This document shows, piece after piece, positions 41,309 through 49,705 of a DNA stretch of 64,000 bases (the stretch's first letter is position 1; the number at the start of each line of letters is the position of its first letter). The notes below the pieces were generated by a model. That model saw nothing but the letters and a program-made list of their open reading frames with translations, was not told the DNA's origin and did not search any database. Origin of the DNA: Gemmatimonadota bacterium (GTDB lineage: Bacteria > Gemmatimonadota > Gemmatimonadetes > Gemmatimonadales > Gemmatimonadaceae). The stretch is taken from the NCBI GenBank assembly GCA_016191225.1, contig JACPPC010000006.1, positions 62,001-126,000 on the forward strand. The letters run 5' to 3'. A program made the translations under genes and the position numbers.

Positions 41309-42580
41309 CTACCGGGGCCGGCTGACCGCCACTCTCGAGGCATCGAGGTCAACTGCGGTCCCCGCCGGCGCGTCGATCCACAGCACGCCGGGAATGCCCT
41401 CCACCGTCACCGGCCGCAGCTGGAGGATCCGCCCACCCTCCTGATACCTCCGCCCGCGATCGCCGAGCTTGCCGTACTCCTTCGGGGAAAATCGCTCGAC
41501 GATCGCCTCGTTGGCGAGGTCGAAGAACTCCCCGGCGTCGACCGCCGAGTCCCAGAGCGTCAGCCAGACGATGGCGTTGCCCTTCGGCGTCTTCACCACC
41601 TGGTAGGCATCGCCGTTCCATCCCATGGCCCCGCGCCCGGCGCTCGCCTGGTCCTTGCCGTACTGGTACAGCCAGAGCCGGGTCTCGAACTCGCCGAGGT
41701 CGTTCTCGTACGTGACGGTGCCCCCGGTTGCCCGCGGCAGCGCGAGCCGCGGCGGCGCCGGGTCGGTGCCGGCGATGAACCTGTTGGGGTGGAGCACCTG
41801 CTCGGTGCTGCGCGGCAGGTCGGACAGGAAGGCGCGCCTCGGGAACCCCTGCTTGAACGCCCGCGCGTACTCGGCGCCGGCGAGGTAGGGAAAGAGCAGC
41901 GTCTCCTGGATCACCATCGGCGCCGCCGCCAGCCGCGGCATCGTGGTCTTGTTGTCGCGGATCTGCTGCCGCACCATGTCCCAGGCGCCCGGCAGCCCCT
42001 CGATCAGGTTGCCCTTGCCCATCAGGAGCGACACCTGCTCGAACGTGGCCTGGCCCTCGATCGCCGCCGCGGCCGCCATGGCCCGGTCGTTCCCCCGGTT
42101 GGCCCGCTGCACCGAGTCGAGGTCCAGGTACTGGTCCTGCAGCGCGTGCACCAGCTCGTGCGTGAGCGTGATCCCGACCGCCTCGGGCGCGACCCCCTCC
42201 ACCACGTACAGCGTGTGCGTCCTCGGGTCGTAGATCCCCGCCACCTGCTCCACGAGCAGGTCGGTGAAGAGCCGCCGCAGGTCGGTCCCCGGCTCGAGGA
42301 AGCCGAGCAGCGTGTAGGCCTGCTGCTTCCCCTCCAGCTCGCTCGACTCGGCGCTCTCGAGGAACGCCGTCGTCAGGAACGCCCGCACCTCCCCCTGCGT
42401 GCGCGTGGCCACCTTGGGCGGCCGCTTGAACGACAGCCCGGTTGCCGCCTCGACCCTGGGAATGAGCTCGGCAACCTTGCGCGCATACTCCCCCTCGCCC
42501 TCGACCCGCCCGCGCTCGCCGCATGCGGTCGCGAACAGGAGAGCCATGGCCAGCGACCGTGACCGCGCGGCGGTGCTCAT
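41309..42580 (-). CDS. Hypothetical lipoprotein with zincin-like HExxH motif
   Basis: ALLFATACGE; YVVEGVAPEAVGITLTHELVHALQDQYLDLDSVQRAN (HELVH). Confidence 0.7.
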   Translation of the reverse strand: MSTAARSRSLAMALLFATACGERGRVEGEGEYARKVAELIPRVEAATGLSFKRPPKVATRTQGEVRAFLTTAFLESAESSELEGKQQAYTLLGFLEPGTDLRRLFTDLLVEQVAGIYDPRTHTLYVVEGVAPEAVGITLTHELVHALQDQYLDLDSVQRANRGNDRAMAAAAAIEGQATFEQVSLLMGKGNLIEGLPGAWDMVRQQIRDNKTTMPRLAAAPMVIQETLLFPYLAGAEYARAFKQGFPRRAFLSDLPRSTEQVLHPNRFIAGTDPAPPRLALPRATGGTVTYENDLGEFETRLWLYQYGKDQASAGRGAMGWNGDAYQVVKTPKGNAIVWLTLWDSAVDAGEFFDLANEAIVERFSPKEYGKLGDRGRRYQEGGRILQLRPVTVEGIPGVLWIDAPAGTAVDLDASRVAVSRPR

Positions 42581-43452
42581 GCGACAAGGAGCCTGAGGTA
42601 CCAGGCCACCAGCACGTCGCCCCAGAGGAGGGTCACGAGCGCCGCCGGTGCCAGGAAGACCCCGAACGGGACGAGCGGCGGTTCGCCCGCCGCAGCCGCG
42701 GGATCGTCGCCGCCCGCGGGTGCGGCACCGGTCGCCGGCGCGCCCGCCACCGCCCGGCGGCGCGCGCGCGCCACCGGCAGCACGATCGCGAGGAAGATCA
42801 CGGCGCCGAGGGTGGCCCCGACGAACACGGTCAGCAGCGAGCGCATCGGGCCCAGCGCCGCACCCGCGAACGCCATCAGCGTCGCGTCGCCGAATCCCAT
42901 CGCCTCCTTCTTGAGCGCGACCTCGCCCAGCCAGCCGGCGATCGTGATCGCGCCGGCGCCCACGCAGGCGCCCACGATCGCGTCGAGCGGGCCGGCGAAC
43001 GGCGACGGCCCGGCCACCACCGCCCCGGCGAACGCCGTCAGCAACACCCATCCGAGGCCGAACACGGTGAAGCCGTCGGGAATCAGGTAGTGCTCGAGGT
43101 CGGTGAGGGCGATTCCAAGCAGGATCGTCCCGAACGCCGCCACACGGATGGCCGTGAACCCCGGCCCGTAGGCGAGCCCGGCGGCGAGCCAGCCAAGGCC
43201 AACCAACAGTTCCACCGCGGGGTATCGAGGGGAGATCGGGAGCCCGCACCCGGCGCAGCGGGCCCGCAGCGCCAGCCAGCTCGCGATCGGGATGTTCTCG
43301 AACCACCGGATGGGGCGGGCGCAGCGCGGGCAGCGTGACCTCGGGCGCACCACCGACTCGCCAGCGGGCCACCGCAGCACGCACACGTTGAGGAACGAGC
43401 CGATGCAGGCACCCAGCAGGAAGACCATCGTCCAGAAGGCGGCCGCGATCAT
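42577..43452 (-). CDS. Prepilin peptidase (A24 family)
   Basis: LLGACIGSFLNVCVLRWPAGESVVRPRSRCPRCARPIRWFENIPIASWLALRARCAGCGLPISPRYPAVE; LTDLEHYLIPD; GFGDATLMAFAG. Confidence 0.95.
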   Translation of the reverse strand: MIAAAFWTMVFLLGACIGSFLNVCVLRWPAGESVVRPRSRCPRCARPIRWFENIPIASWLALRARCAGCGLPISPRYPAVELLVGLGWLAAGLAYGPGFTAIRVAAFGTILLGIALTDLEHYLIPDGFTVFGLGWVLLTAFAGAVVAGPSPFAGPLDAIVGACVGAGAITIAGWLGEVALKKEAMGFGDATLMAFAGAALGPMRSLLTVFVGATLGAVIFLAIVLPVARARRRAVAGAPATGAAPAGGDDPAAAAGEPPLVPFGVFLAPAALVTLLWGDVLVAWYLRLLVA

Positions 43453-44210
43453 GGCCGCACCGCCTGCAGGAGGATGCCGGTGGCCACGGCCACGTTGAGC
43501 GATTCGACGCTGTCGGCCAGGGGGATCGCCACCAGCCGCTCGCAGGCCGCGCGCACCGCGGGCGTCAGCCCCGCCCCCTCGTTGCCCATGCACAGCGCGA
43601 GCCGGCGGGGGGGCGCGGCGTCGCGCCCGAACGGCTGTCCCGACCTGTCCGCGCCCCACAGCGACGCCTCGACGCGCCCCGCCCACGCCTGCAGGTCGGC
43701 GAGGGTCGACGCGAAGGCGGGATGCACGAAGTGCGCCCCCATCGCCCCGCGCACCACCTTGGCGTTCCACAGGTCCACCGTCCCCGGCAGCGCAACGGTC
43801 GCGTCGGCCCCGAGGGCCGCGGCGGTGCGGACGATCGTCCCCACGTTGCCGGGATCCTGCACGGCGTCGAGGACGACGACCCGAACGGGGGCCTCCCCCA
43901 CCGGCTCGGGAAAGGCGCGCGCGGGGATCTCGGCGATCGCCAGGACGCCCTGTGGCGACTCGGTCTCCGCGGCGCTGGCAAAGTCGCGCTCGCTCACCTC
44001 CAGCACGTCGAGGCCGCTGGTGGCGAGGCGCGCATGCAGTGCCGCCCCACGCTGGGCCCCGTCGAGCTGGGGCGCCACCAGCACGCCGCGCACGGCGAGG
44101 GGCGACCGCAGCAACTCCTCGACGGCGCGCACGCCCTCGGCCACGAACACGCCGCGTTCCTCGCGCGCGCGCCGGCGGCGCAGGTCCCGGGCTTGGGTCA
44201 GCAATCGCAC
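43449..44210 (-). CDS. TrmH/SpoU-family RNA methyltransferase
   Basis: REERGVFVAEGVRAVEELL; VVLDAVQDPGNVGTIVRTAAALGAD; LCMGNEGAGLTPAVRAACERLVAIPLADSVESLNVAVATGILL. Confidence 0.93.
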   Translation of the reverse strand: MRLLTQARDLRRRRAREERGVFVAEGVRAVEELLRSPLAVRGVLVAPQLDGAQRGAALHARLATSGLDVLEVSERDFASAAETESPQGVLAIAEIPARAFPEPVGEAPVRVVVLDAVQDPGNVGTIVRTAAALGADATVALPGTVDLWNAKVVRGAMGAHFVHPAFASTLADLQAWAGRVEASLWGADRSGQPFGRDAAPPRRLALCMGNEGAGLTPAVRAACERLVAIPLADSVESLNVAVATGILLQAVRP

Positions 44211-44279
44211 GCGCGTATTCTACACGCCGGCGCCCGTGATGTCGTCCGCCCGCGCCGGCCTACCCTGAAGGAGTTCCCC

Positions 44280-45098
44280 ATGCGCCGCACCCGCCGCCTC
44301 GCACTCCTCCCCCCTGCCGTGGTGCTGGTCCTCGCCGCCGGCTGCCTGGCCACGCAGCAGCAGGAAGTGCAGATGGGGGCGGGCTACGCCGCCGAGATCA
44401 ACAGCAAGCTGCCGATCGTCCGCGACCCCGAGATCAGCGCCTACGTGAACCGCCTTGGCGACTCGCTGGCGCGGCTGGCCGACTCGCGCGGCCTCGAGTG
44501 GCACTTCTACGTGGTCGACGCCAAGGAGGTGAACGCCTTCGCGGTGCCGGGGGGCTACATCTACGTCAACCGCGGACTGATCGAGCGCTTCACCAAGATG
44601 GACCAGCTGGCGGGCGTGCTGGGGCACGAGATCGGGCACGTCACGCAGCGCCATACGATCAAGCAGCAGCAGAAGGCGACCGGCGCGTCGCTCGGCATCA
44701 CGCTCGGCTGCGTCCTCACCGGCGCCTGCAACAACCCCGCCGTCGGCTCGCTGGTGAACGTGGGGGCCGGCGCGATGATGGCCGGCTTCTCGCGCGACGA
44801 CGAGGCCGAGGCCGACCGCGTCGGGCTCGACTACGTGGTGCGGGCCGGGATCGACCCGCGGGGGATGCCGGAAACCTTCGAGATCCTGATGGCGGAGCGC
44901 AAGGCGAAGCCCGAGGGCGTCGCGTCGTTCTTCCGCACGCACCCGCTCGAGGAGGACCGCATTCGCGAGGCGCGCGCGCTGATCGCCAAGGTCCCCGCCG
45001 ACCGCCTCGTCGGGCTCACGGAGGACTCGCGCGCCTTCCAGCAGTTCAAGGCCCGCGTGAAGGCGTTGCCCCCGTCGCCGGCGTCGCCGTCGCCGTAG
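44280..45098 (+). CDS. M48-family metalloprotease lipoprotein
   Basis: VLVLAAGCLATQQQEVQMGAGYAAEINSKLPIVRDPEISAYVNRLGDSLA; GVLGHEIGHVTQRH; FFRTHPLEEDRI. Confidence 0.93.
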   Translation: MRRTRRLALLPPAVVLVLAAGCLATQQQEVQMGAGYAAEINSKLPIVRDPEISAYVNRLGDSLARLADSRGLEWHFYVVDAKEVNAFAVPGGYIYVNRGLIERFTKMDQLAGVLGHEIGHVTQRHTIKQQQKATGASLGITLGCVLTGACNNPAVGSLVNVGAGAMMAGFSRDDEAEADRVGLDYVVRAGIDPRGMPETFEILMAERKAKPEGVASFFRTHPLEEDRIREARALIAKVPADRLVGLTEDSRAFQQFKARVKALPPSPASPSP

Positions 45099-45111
45099 CT
45101 GCCGGCTTCGC

Positions 45112-45891
45112 ATGCGCGTCGTCCTCTCCATCGCGGGCTCCGATTCGGGCGGGGGCGCCGGCATCCAGGCCGACCTCAAGGCCTTTCACCGCTTCGGCAC
45201 CTTCGGCACGACGGTGATCACCGCGATCACCGCGCAGAACACGCGGGGGGTCATGGGTTGGCGCGCCGTCGACGCCGCGCTCGTGCGGGCGCAGCTCGAC
45301 GCGGTGGCGGGCGACCTCCGTCCGGCGGCGGTGAAGTCGGGGATGCTGGCCGACGAGGCGGTGGTGCGCGCCGTCGCGGCCGGGCTCCGCGCCCACGCGC
45401 TGGTGCCGTACGTCTGCGACCCGGTGATGGTCGCGACCAGCGGCGACCGGCTGCTCGCCGCCGGGACCGTGGCGGCGATCGTCACGGAGCTTTTTCCCCT
45501 CGCCGCGCTCGTGACCCCCAACCTCGACGAAGCCGAACTGCTGCTCGGCGAGCCGGTGCGCACTCCCGAGGCCATGCGCCTGGCCGCCCGGCGGCTCGTG
45601 CGCGACCTCGGCGCCGGCGCCGCCCTCGTCAAGGGCGGCCACCTCGCCGGCGAGGGTCTCGTGGACGTCTTCTTCGACGGCACGACCGAGGAGTCCTTCG
45701 TCCACGCCCGCATCGCAACCACGAGCACCCACGGCACCGGCTGCACCCTCTCGGCCGCGATCACCGCCCAGCTGGCGCTCGGCTCAACGCTGCGCGACGC
45801 GGTGTCGCAGGCGCTCTCGTGGGTGCGCAAGGCGATCGAGACGGCGCCGGGGCTCGGGAGCGGGAACGGGCCGCTGAACCACTTCGCGTAG
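45112..45891 (+). CDS. thiD: Hydroxymethylpyrimidine/phosphomethylpyrimidine kinase
   Basis: SIAGSDSGGGAGIQADLKAFHRFGTFGTTVITAITAQNT; CDPVMVATSGDRLL; TSTHGTGCTLSAAITAQLA. Confidence 0.95.
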   Translation: MRVVLSIAGSDSGGGAGIQADLKAFHRFGTFGTTVITAITAQNTRGVMGWRAVDAALVRAQLDAVAGDLRPAAVKSGMLADEAVVRAVAAGLRAHALVPYVCDPVMVATSGDRLLAAGTVAAIVTELFPLAALVTPNLDEAELLLGEPVRTPEAMRLAARRLVRDLGAGAALVKGGHLAGEGLVDVFFDGTTEESFVHARIATTSTHGTGCTLSAAITAQLALGSTLRDAVSQALSWVRKAIETAPGLGSGNGPLNHFA

Positions 45892-45969
45892 CGAAGGACA
45901 GAAGCGGCGACTTCGACCCACCGCGGACGAGAAGGCTCGGCTCCTCCGCCCCTCGCGAGGCGAGGCGGC

Positions 45970-46004
45970 GCCCGTTCGTCAGGGCGCGCCGGACGAACGC
46001 GGGC
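45970..46004. terminator. Bidirectional hairpin between convergent thiD and purine nucleoside phosphorylase genes
   Basis: GCCCGTTCGTC ... GACGAACGcGGGC inverted repeat. Confidence 0.5.
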
Positions 46005-46007
46005 GGC

Positions 46008-46829
46008 CTACAGCCCGCCCACGAACCCCGTCACGAGCCGCTCGAATCGTTCCGCCGCCGCCTTGCCCACCGCCACCACGTGCGCGTGGTCGATCGGCTC
46101 CGGCGAAATCCCCGCCGCCTTGTTCGTCACCAGGCTGACTCCCGCCACCCGCATCCCGATCGCCCGCGCCACGATCACCTCGGGCACGGTGCTCATCCCG
46201 ACGGCGTCGGCGCCAAGCGTCTCGAGCATCCGCACCTCGGCCGGCGTCTCGTAGGTCGGGCCGAGGAGTCCGCAGTACACCCCCTCGGCCAGTGGCACCC
46301 GCTCGCGTGCCGCGACGGCGTGCAGCTGCGCCCGCAGCGCCGCGTCGTACGGGGCCGACATGTCCGGAAAGCGCTCGTCGCCCGGCTCGACCGGGCCGGT
46401 GAGTGGGTTGACCCACATCAGGTTGATGTGGTCGGCGATCGTCATCAGGTCGCCCGGCCCGAAGCTCCGCCGGACACCGCCCGCCGCGTTGGAGACGAAA
46501 ATCACCGGCGCGCCCAGCGCGTGCAGCACGCGGGCGGGAAAGGCCGCCAGCGCGGCCGGGTGTCCCTCGTACATGTGAAAGCGACCGGCCAGGCAGGCCA
46601 CGCGGCGCCCGGCGAGCGTCCCCACGACGAGCGTGCCCTCGTGCCCGGCCACCGTCGCACCGGGGAAGCCGGGCACATCGCCGTACGGAATGCGCACGGC
46701 GCCCCCGATCCGCGCCGCCAGCCCGCCGAGCCCGGAACCGAGCACGATCGCGCAGGCCGGCTTCTCGCTGCCGGCGCGCCGCCGGATCGCCTCCGCGCTG
46801 GCGCGGGCGGCCGCGGCGCCCCAGGTCAT
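46008..46829 (-). CDS. Purine-nucleoside phosphorylase
   Basis: CAIVLGSGLGGLAARIGGAVRIPYGDVPGFPGATVAGHEGTLVVG; FHMYEGH; VSNAAGG; GADAVGMSTVPEVIVAR. Confidence 0.93.
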   Translation of the reverse strand: MTWGAAAARASAEAIRRRAGSEKPACAIVLGSGLGGLAARIGGAVRIPYGDVPGFPGATVAGHEGTLVVGTLAGRRVACLAGRFHMYEGHPAALAAFPARVLHALGAPVIFVSNAAGGVRRSFGPGDLMTIADHINLMWVNPLTGPVEPGDERFPDMSAPYDAALRAQLHAVAARERVPLAEGVYCGLLGPTYETPAEVRMLETLGADAVGMSTVPEVIVARAIGMRVAGVSLVTNKAAGISPEPIDHAHVVAVGKAAAERFERLVTGFVGGL

Positions 46830-47872
46830 GCGACGAAGGCGCGCAGGGCGTCGATCTCGGGGGTCACTCGGGCCAGCAGCACCTGTCGCTCCGGCCACGG
46901 CAGGAAGGCGCTCCGGAAGCCGTTGAGCGCGACGTCGCAGAGCTCGTCCATGGTGAACGCGAGGTGCGTCGCCGCCGCCGCGTACTCGTCGGTGAGCGTC
47001 ACTCCGCTCATCAGCCGGTTGTCGGTATTGAGGACCACGTTGAGCCCCTCGTCGAAGTAGCGCCGGAACGGGTGCACCTCATACGTCGTCGCCACGCGCG
47101 TCTGGACGTTGCTGGTGAGGCAGATCTCGAGCGCGATCTGGCGGTCGGCCACGTACTCCACCAGGTCCGGATCCTCGGCCAGCCGGGTGGCGTGCCCGAT
47201 CCGGTGCGCACCGCAGCGGTGCACGGCCTCGCGCACCGACTGCGCGCCGTCGCCCTCGCCCGCGTGGCAGGTGCAGGCCATGTCGTGCTCGCGGGCGAGG
47301 AGGAAGGCGCGCTCGTGCGCCGACGCCGGGAACCCCATCTCCCCGCCGGCGAGGTCGAACCCCACCACCCCTCGCCCACGGTACTCGGCGGCCAGCTGCG
47401 CCATGCGGATCGACTCTGCCGGCGCGTTGTTGCGGAGGGCGGTCACGATCGTGCGGGCGACGATCCCGGTCTCGTGCTCGGCGCGCGCGAGTCCGCGCAA
47501 CGGCGCCTCGATCGTCGCGCCGAGGTCGAGGCCGCGGCGCTGGTTGAGCGTGGGGCAGTATCGGATCTCGAGGTATCGCACGCCCTCCGCGGCGGCGTCG
47601 ATCGCCAGTTCGTAGGCGATGCGCTCGAGCGCCGCCTCGGTCTGCATCACCGAGAGGGTGACCTCGAACCGCGCCAGGTATTCCTCGAGGCTGCGGGCGT
47701 CGCGCACCAGCATGTAGTGGCCCAGTTCCTCGGCGGTGGCGCGGGGCATCCGCGCCCCCTCCTCGGCGGCCAGCTCGATCAGCGTCGCCGGGCGCACGGA
47801 GCCGTCGAGATGGCAATGCAGCTCGGCCTTGGGAAGCCGTGCGAGCAGTTCCCGGCTGGGAGGCGCGCTCAT
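46826..47872 (-). CDS. add: Adenosine deaminase
   Basis: LPKAELHCHLDGSVRPATLIELA; GFDLAGGEMGFPA; CTCHAGEGDGAQSVREAVHRCGAHRIGHATRLAEDPDLV; VLNTDNRLMSGVTLTDEY. Confidence 0.93.
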   Translation of the reverse strand: MSAPPSRELLARLPKAELHCHLDGSVRPATLIELAAEEGARMPRATAEELGHYMLVRDARSLEEYLARFEVTLSVMQTEAALERIAYELAIDAAAEGVRYLEIRYCPTLNQRRGLDLGATIEAPLRGLARAEHETGIVARTIVTALRNNAPAESIRMAQLAAEYRGRGVVGFDLAGGEMGFPASAHERAFLLAREHDMACTCHAGEGDGAQSVREAVHRCGAHRIGHATRLAEDPDLVEYVADRQIALEICLTSNVQTRVATTYEVHPFRRYFDEGLNVVLNTDNRLMSGVTLTDEYAAAATHLAFTMDELCDVALNGFRSAFLPWPERQVLLARVTPEIDALRAFVA

Positions 47873-48135
47873 TCGTCGGCGGCCGCGTCGGTCGCGCCGG
47901 CGCGATTGCGCACGATCCGGTAGATCGCGCCGACGTGCACCGGCCCGTCGGGCGGCGTGGCGATGCCACGACTGTCCACGACGGATCGCTCGCCGGCCGC
48001 CACCTGCGCCGCGACCGCCGCGTCCCAGCCTCGCACGGCGTCGAGGGCCGTCGCGCCGACAGGGACGTCGACCGGCGCCGCATTCACGTACACGCGCACC
48101 TGGCGCGGGGATGTCGGTTCGGACATCCGGAACAA
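47869..48135 (-). CDS. Small hypothetical protein, possible beta-grasp (ThiS/MoaD-like) fold
   Basis: RQVRVYVNAAPVDVPVGATALDAVRGWDAAVAAQVAAGERSVVDSRGIATPPDGPVHVGAIYRIVRNR; 4-nt overlap with add. Confidence 0.55.
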   Translation of the reverse strand: MFRMSEPTSPRQVRVYVNAAPVDVPVGATALDAVRGWDAAVAAQVAAGERSVVDSRGIATPPDGPVHVGAIYRIVRNRAGATDAAADE

Positions 48136-48321
48136 GGTAGCGCCCCGGCAACGCGGGCGGGAGCGCGCACGGGTCGCAAGTCACGGTCTCGGCACGCCTT
48201 ACGTGGCCCCTTCCGAGACCGGCACGCGCGCCCCCCGCGCGGCGATACCAAACCGTGACGGCGGCACTCTTCTATTTTCGTTACACAACGGGCATCCTCC
48301 CCCTCGCATGAAGGCCCCCCG

Positions 48322-48963
48322 ATGGAACGCAAGCGACCGCTCCTGATCGGCATCGCCGGTGGCACCGGTTCCGGGAAGTCGACGGTGGCGCGCAACGTCG
48401 CCGCGGCGCTTGGCTCCAACGAGGTGGCCTTCATCGAGATGGACGCGTACTACTGGGACCTCGCCCGCATGCCGCTTGACGAGCGGCACCGGGCGAACTT
48501 CGACCACCCGGCGGCATTCGACCTCGAGCTGCTCGCCCAGCACCTCGAGGCACTCGGCGAGGGACGGACAGTGGAGATGCCGGTCTACGACTTCCGACAG
48601 CACACGCGCGCACCGGAGAGCCGGCGAGTGGCACCCGGCAAGGTCGTGGTCGTGGACGGCATCCTGCTCTTCGCCGAGGAGCGGCTGCGGCGCGTGCTCG
48701 ACGTGAAGGTCTTCGTCGACGCGGACGCCGACATCCGGCTGGCGCGCCGGATCCAGCGCGACGTCGCGGAGCGCGGACGCTCACTCGAGAGCATCCTCGA
48801 CCAGTACCTCACCACCGTGCAGCCCATGCACCTGCAGTTCGTCGAGCCGAGCAAGCGGTACGCCGACATCATCGTCCCGCGGGGCGGGCACAACACGATT
48901 GCGGTGGAGATGATCGTGGCCAAGATCCAGCGCCGGCTCGCCGCCGCCGGGTTCGCGCAATGA
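48322..48963 (+). CDS. udk: Uridine kinase
   Basis: LIGIAGGTGSGKSTVARNVAAAL; IEMDAYYWDLARMPLDERHRANFDHPAAFDLELL; DADIRLARRIQRDVAERGRSLESILDQYLTTVQPMHLQFVEPSKRYADIIVPRGG. Confidence 0.95.
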   Translation: MERKRPLLIGIAGGTGSGKSTVARNVAAALGSNEVAFIEMDAYYWDLARMPLDERHRANFDHPAAFDLELLAQHLEALGEGRTVEMPVYDFRQHTRAPESRRVAPGKVVVVDGILLFAEERLRRVLDVKVFVDADADIRLARRIQRDVAERGRSLESILDQYLTTVQPMHLQFVEPSKRYADIIVPRGGHNTIAVEMIVAKIQRRLAAAGFAQ

Positions 48964-49670
48964 CCGCCGCCGGCGAGCGGGTCCTCGTGGTCGACGACGA
49001 GGCCGACATCGTCGCGCTCGTTGCCTACCACCTCGCCAAGGCGGGCTACACCGTCTCGACCGCCGCCACGGGCGCCGATGCCCTGGCCCTCGCGCGGCGC
49101 GACCGCCCCGCGCTCGTGGTCCTCGACCTGATGCTCCCCGGCATCTCCGGCTACGAAGTGCTGGAGCAGCTGCGGGCGGACGCGGCCACGCGCGACATCG
49201 CAGTGCTCATGCTCACCGCCCGCCGCGAGGAGGCCGACCGGATCAAGGGCCTCTCGCTGGGCGCCGACGACTACCTCGCCAAGCCCTTCAGCCCGCAGGA
49301 GCTGGTCCTCCGCGTCGGCGCGATCCTCCGCCGCACGGGCGCGGCGTCGGCCGGGGGCGCCACGCTGACCATCGGCCCGGTCGCGATCGACCGGGCAGCG
49401 CATCGCGTGACCGTGGATGGCGTCGAGGTGGAGTTGACTCCCACCGAGTACAAGCTGCTCTCGACCCTCGCCGAGCGCCGCGGCCGGGTGCAGGGGCGCG
49501 CCCACCTGCTCGAGACCGTCTGGGAGGCCGCGCCGGACATCCAGACGCGCACCGTCGACATGCACATCCAGCGCCTGCGCACGAAGCTCGGCGCGGCTGG
49601 TGACCTGATCGAGACCGTGCGCGGCTTCGGCTACCGCCTCCGCGCGCCGGTGCAGTCGCGCACGGCGTAG
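48960..49670 (+). CDS. phoB: PhoB-like response regulator
   Basis: VLVVDDEADIVALVAYHLAKAGYTV; VVLDLMLPGISGYEVLEQLRAD; ELTPTEYKLLSTLAERRGRVQGRAHLLETVW. Adjacent PhoR-type kinase and pstS/ppx/ppk. Confidence 0.85.
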   Translation: MTAAGERVLVVDDEADIVALVAYHLAKAGYTVSTAATGADALALARRDRPALVVLDLMLPGISGYEVLEQLRADAATRDIAVLMLTARREEADRIKGLSLGADDYLAKPFSPQELVLRVGAILRRTGAASAGGATLTIGPVAIDRAAHRVTVDGVEVELTPTEYKLLSTLAERRGRVQGRAHLLETVWEAAPDIQTRTVDMHIQRLRTKLGAAGDLIETVRGFGYRLRAPVQSRTA

Positions 49671-49705
49671 CCGGCGCCACGTCGCGCCGGCGTAGATTTC
49701 CCCGC

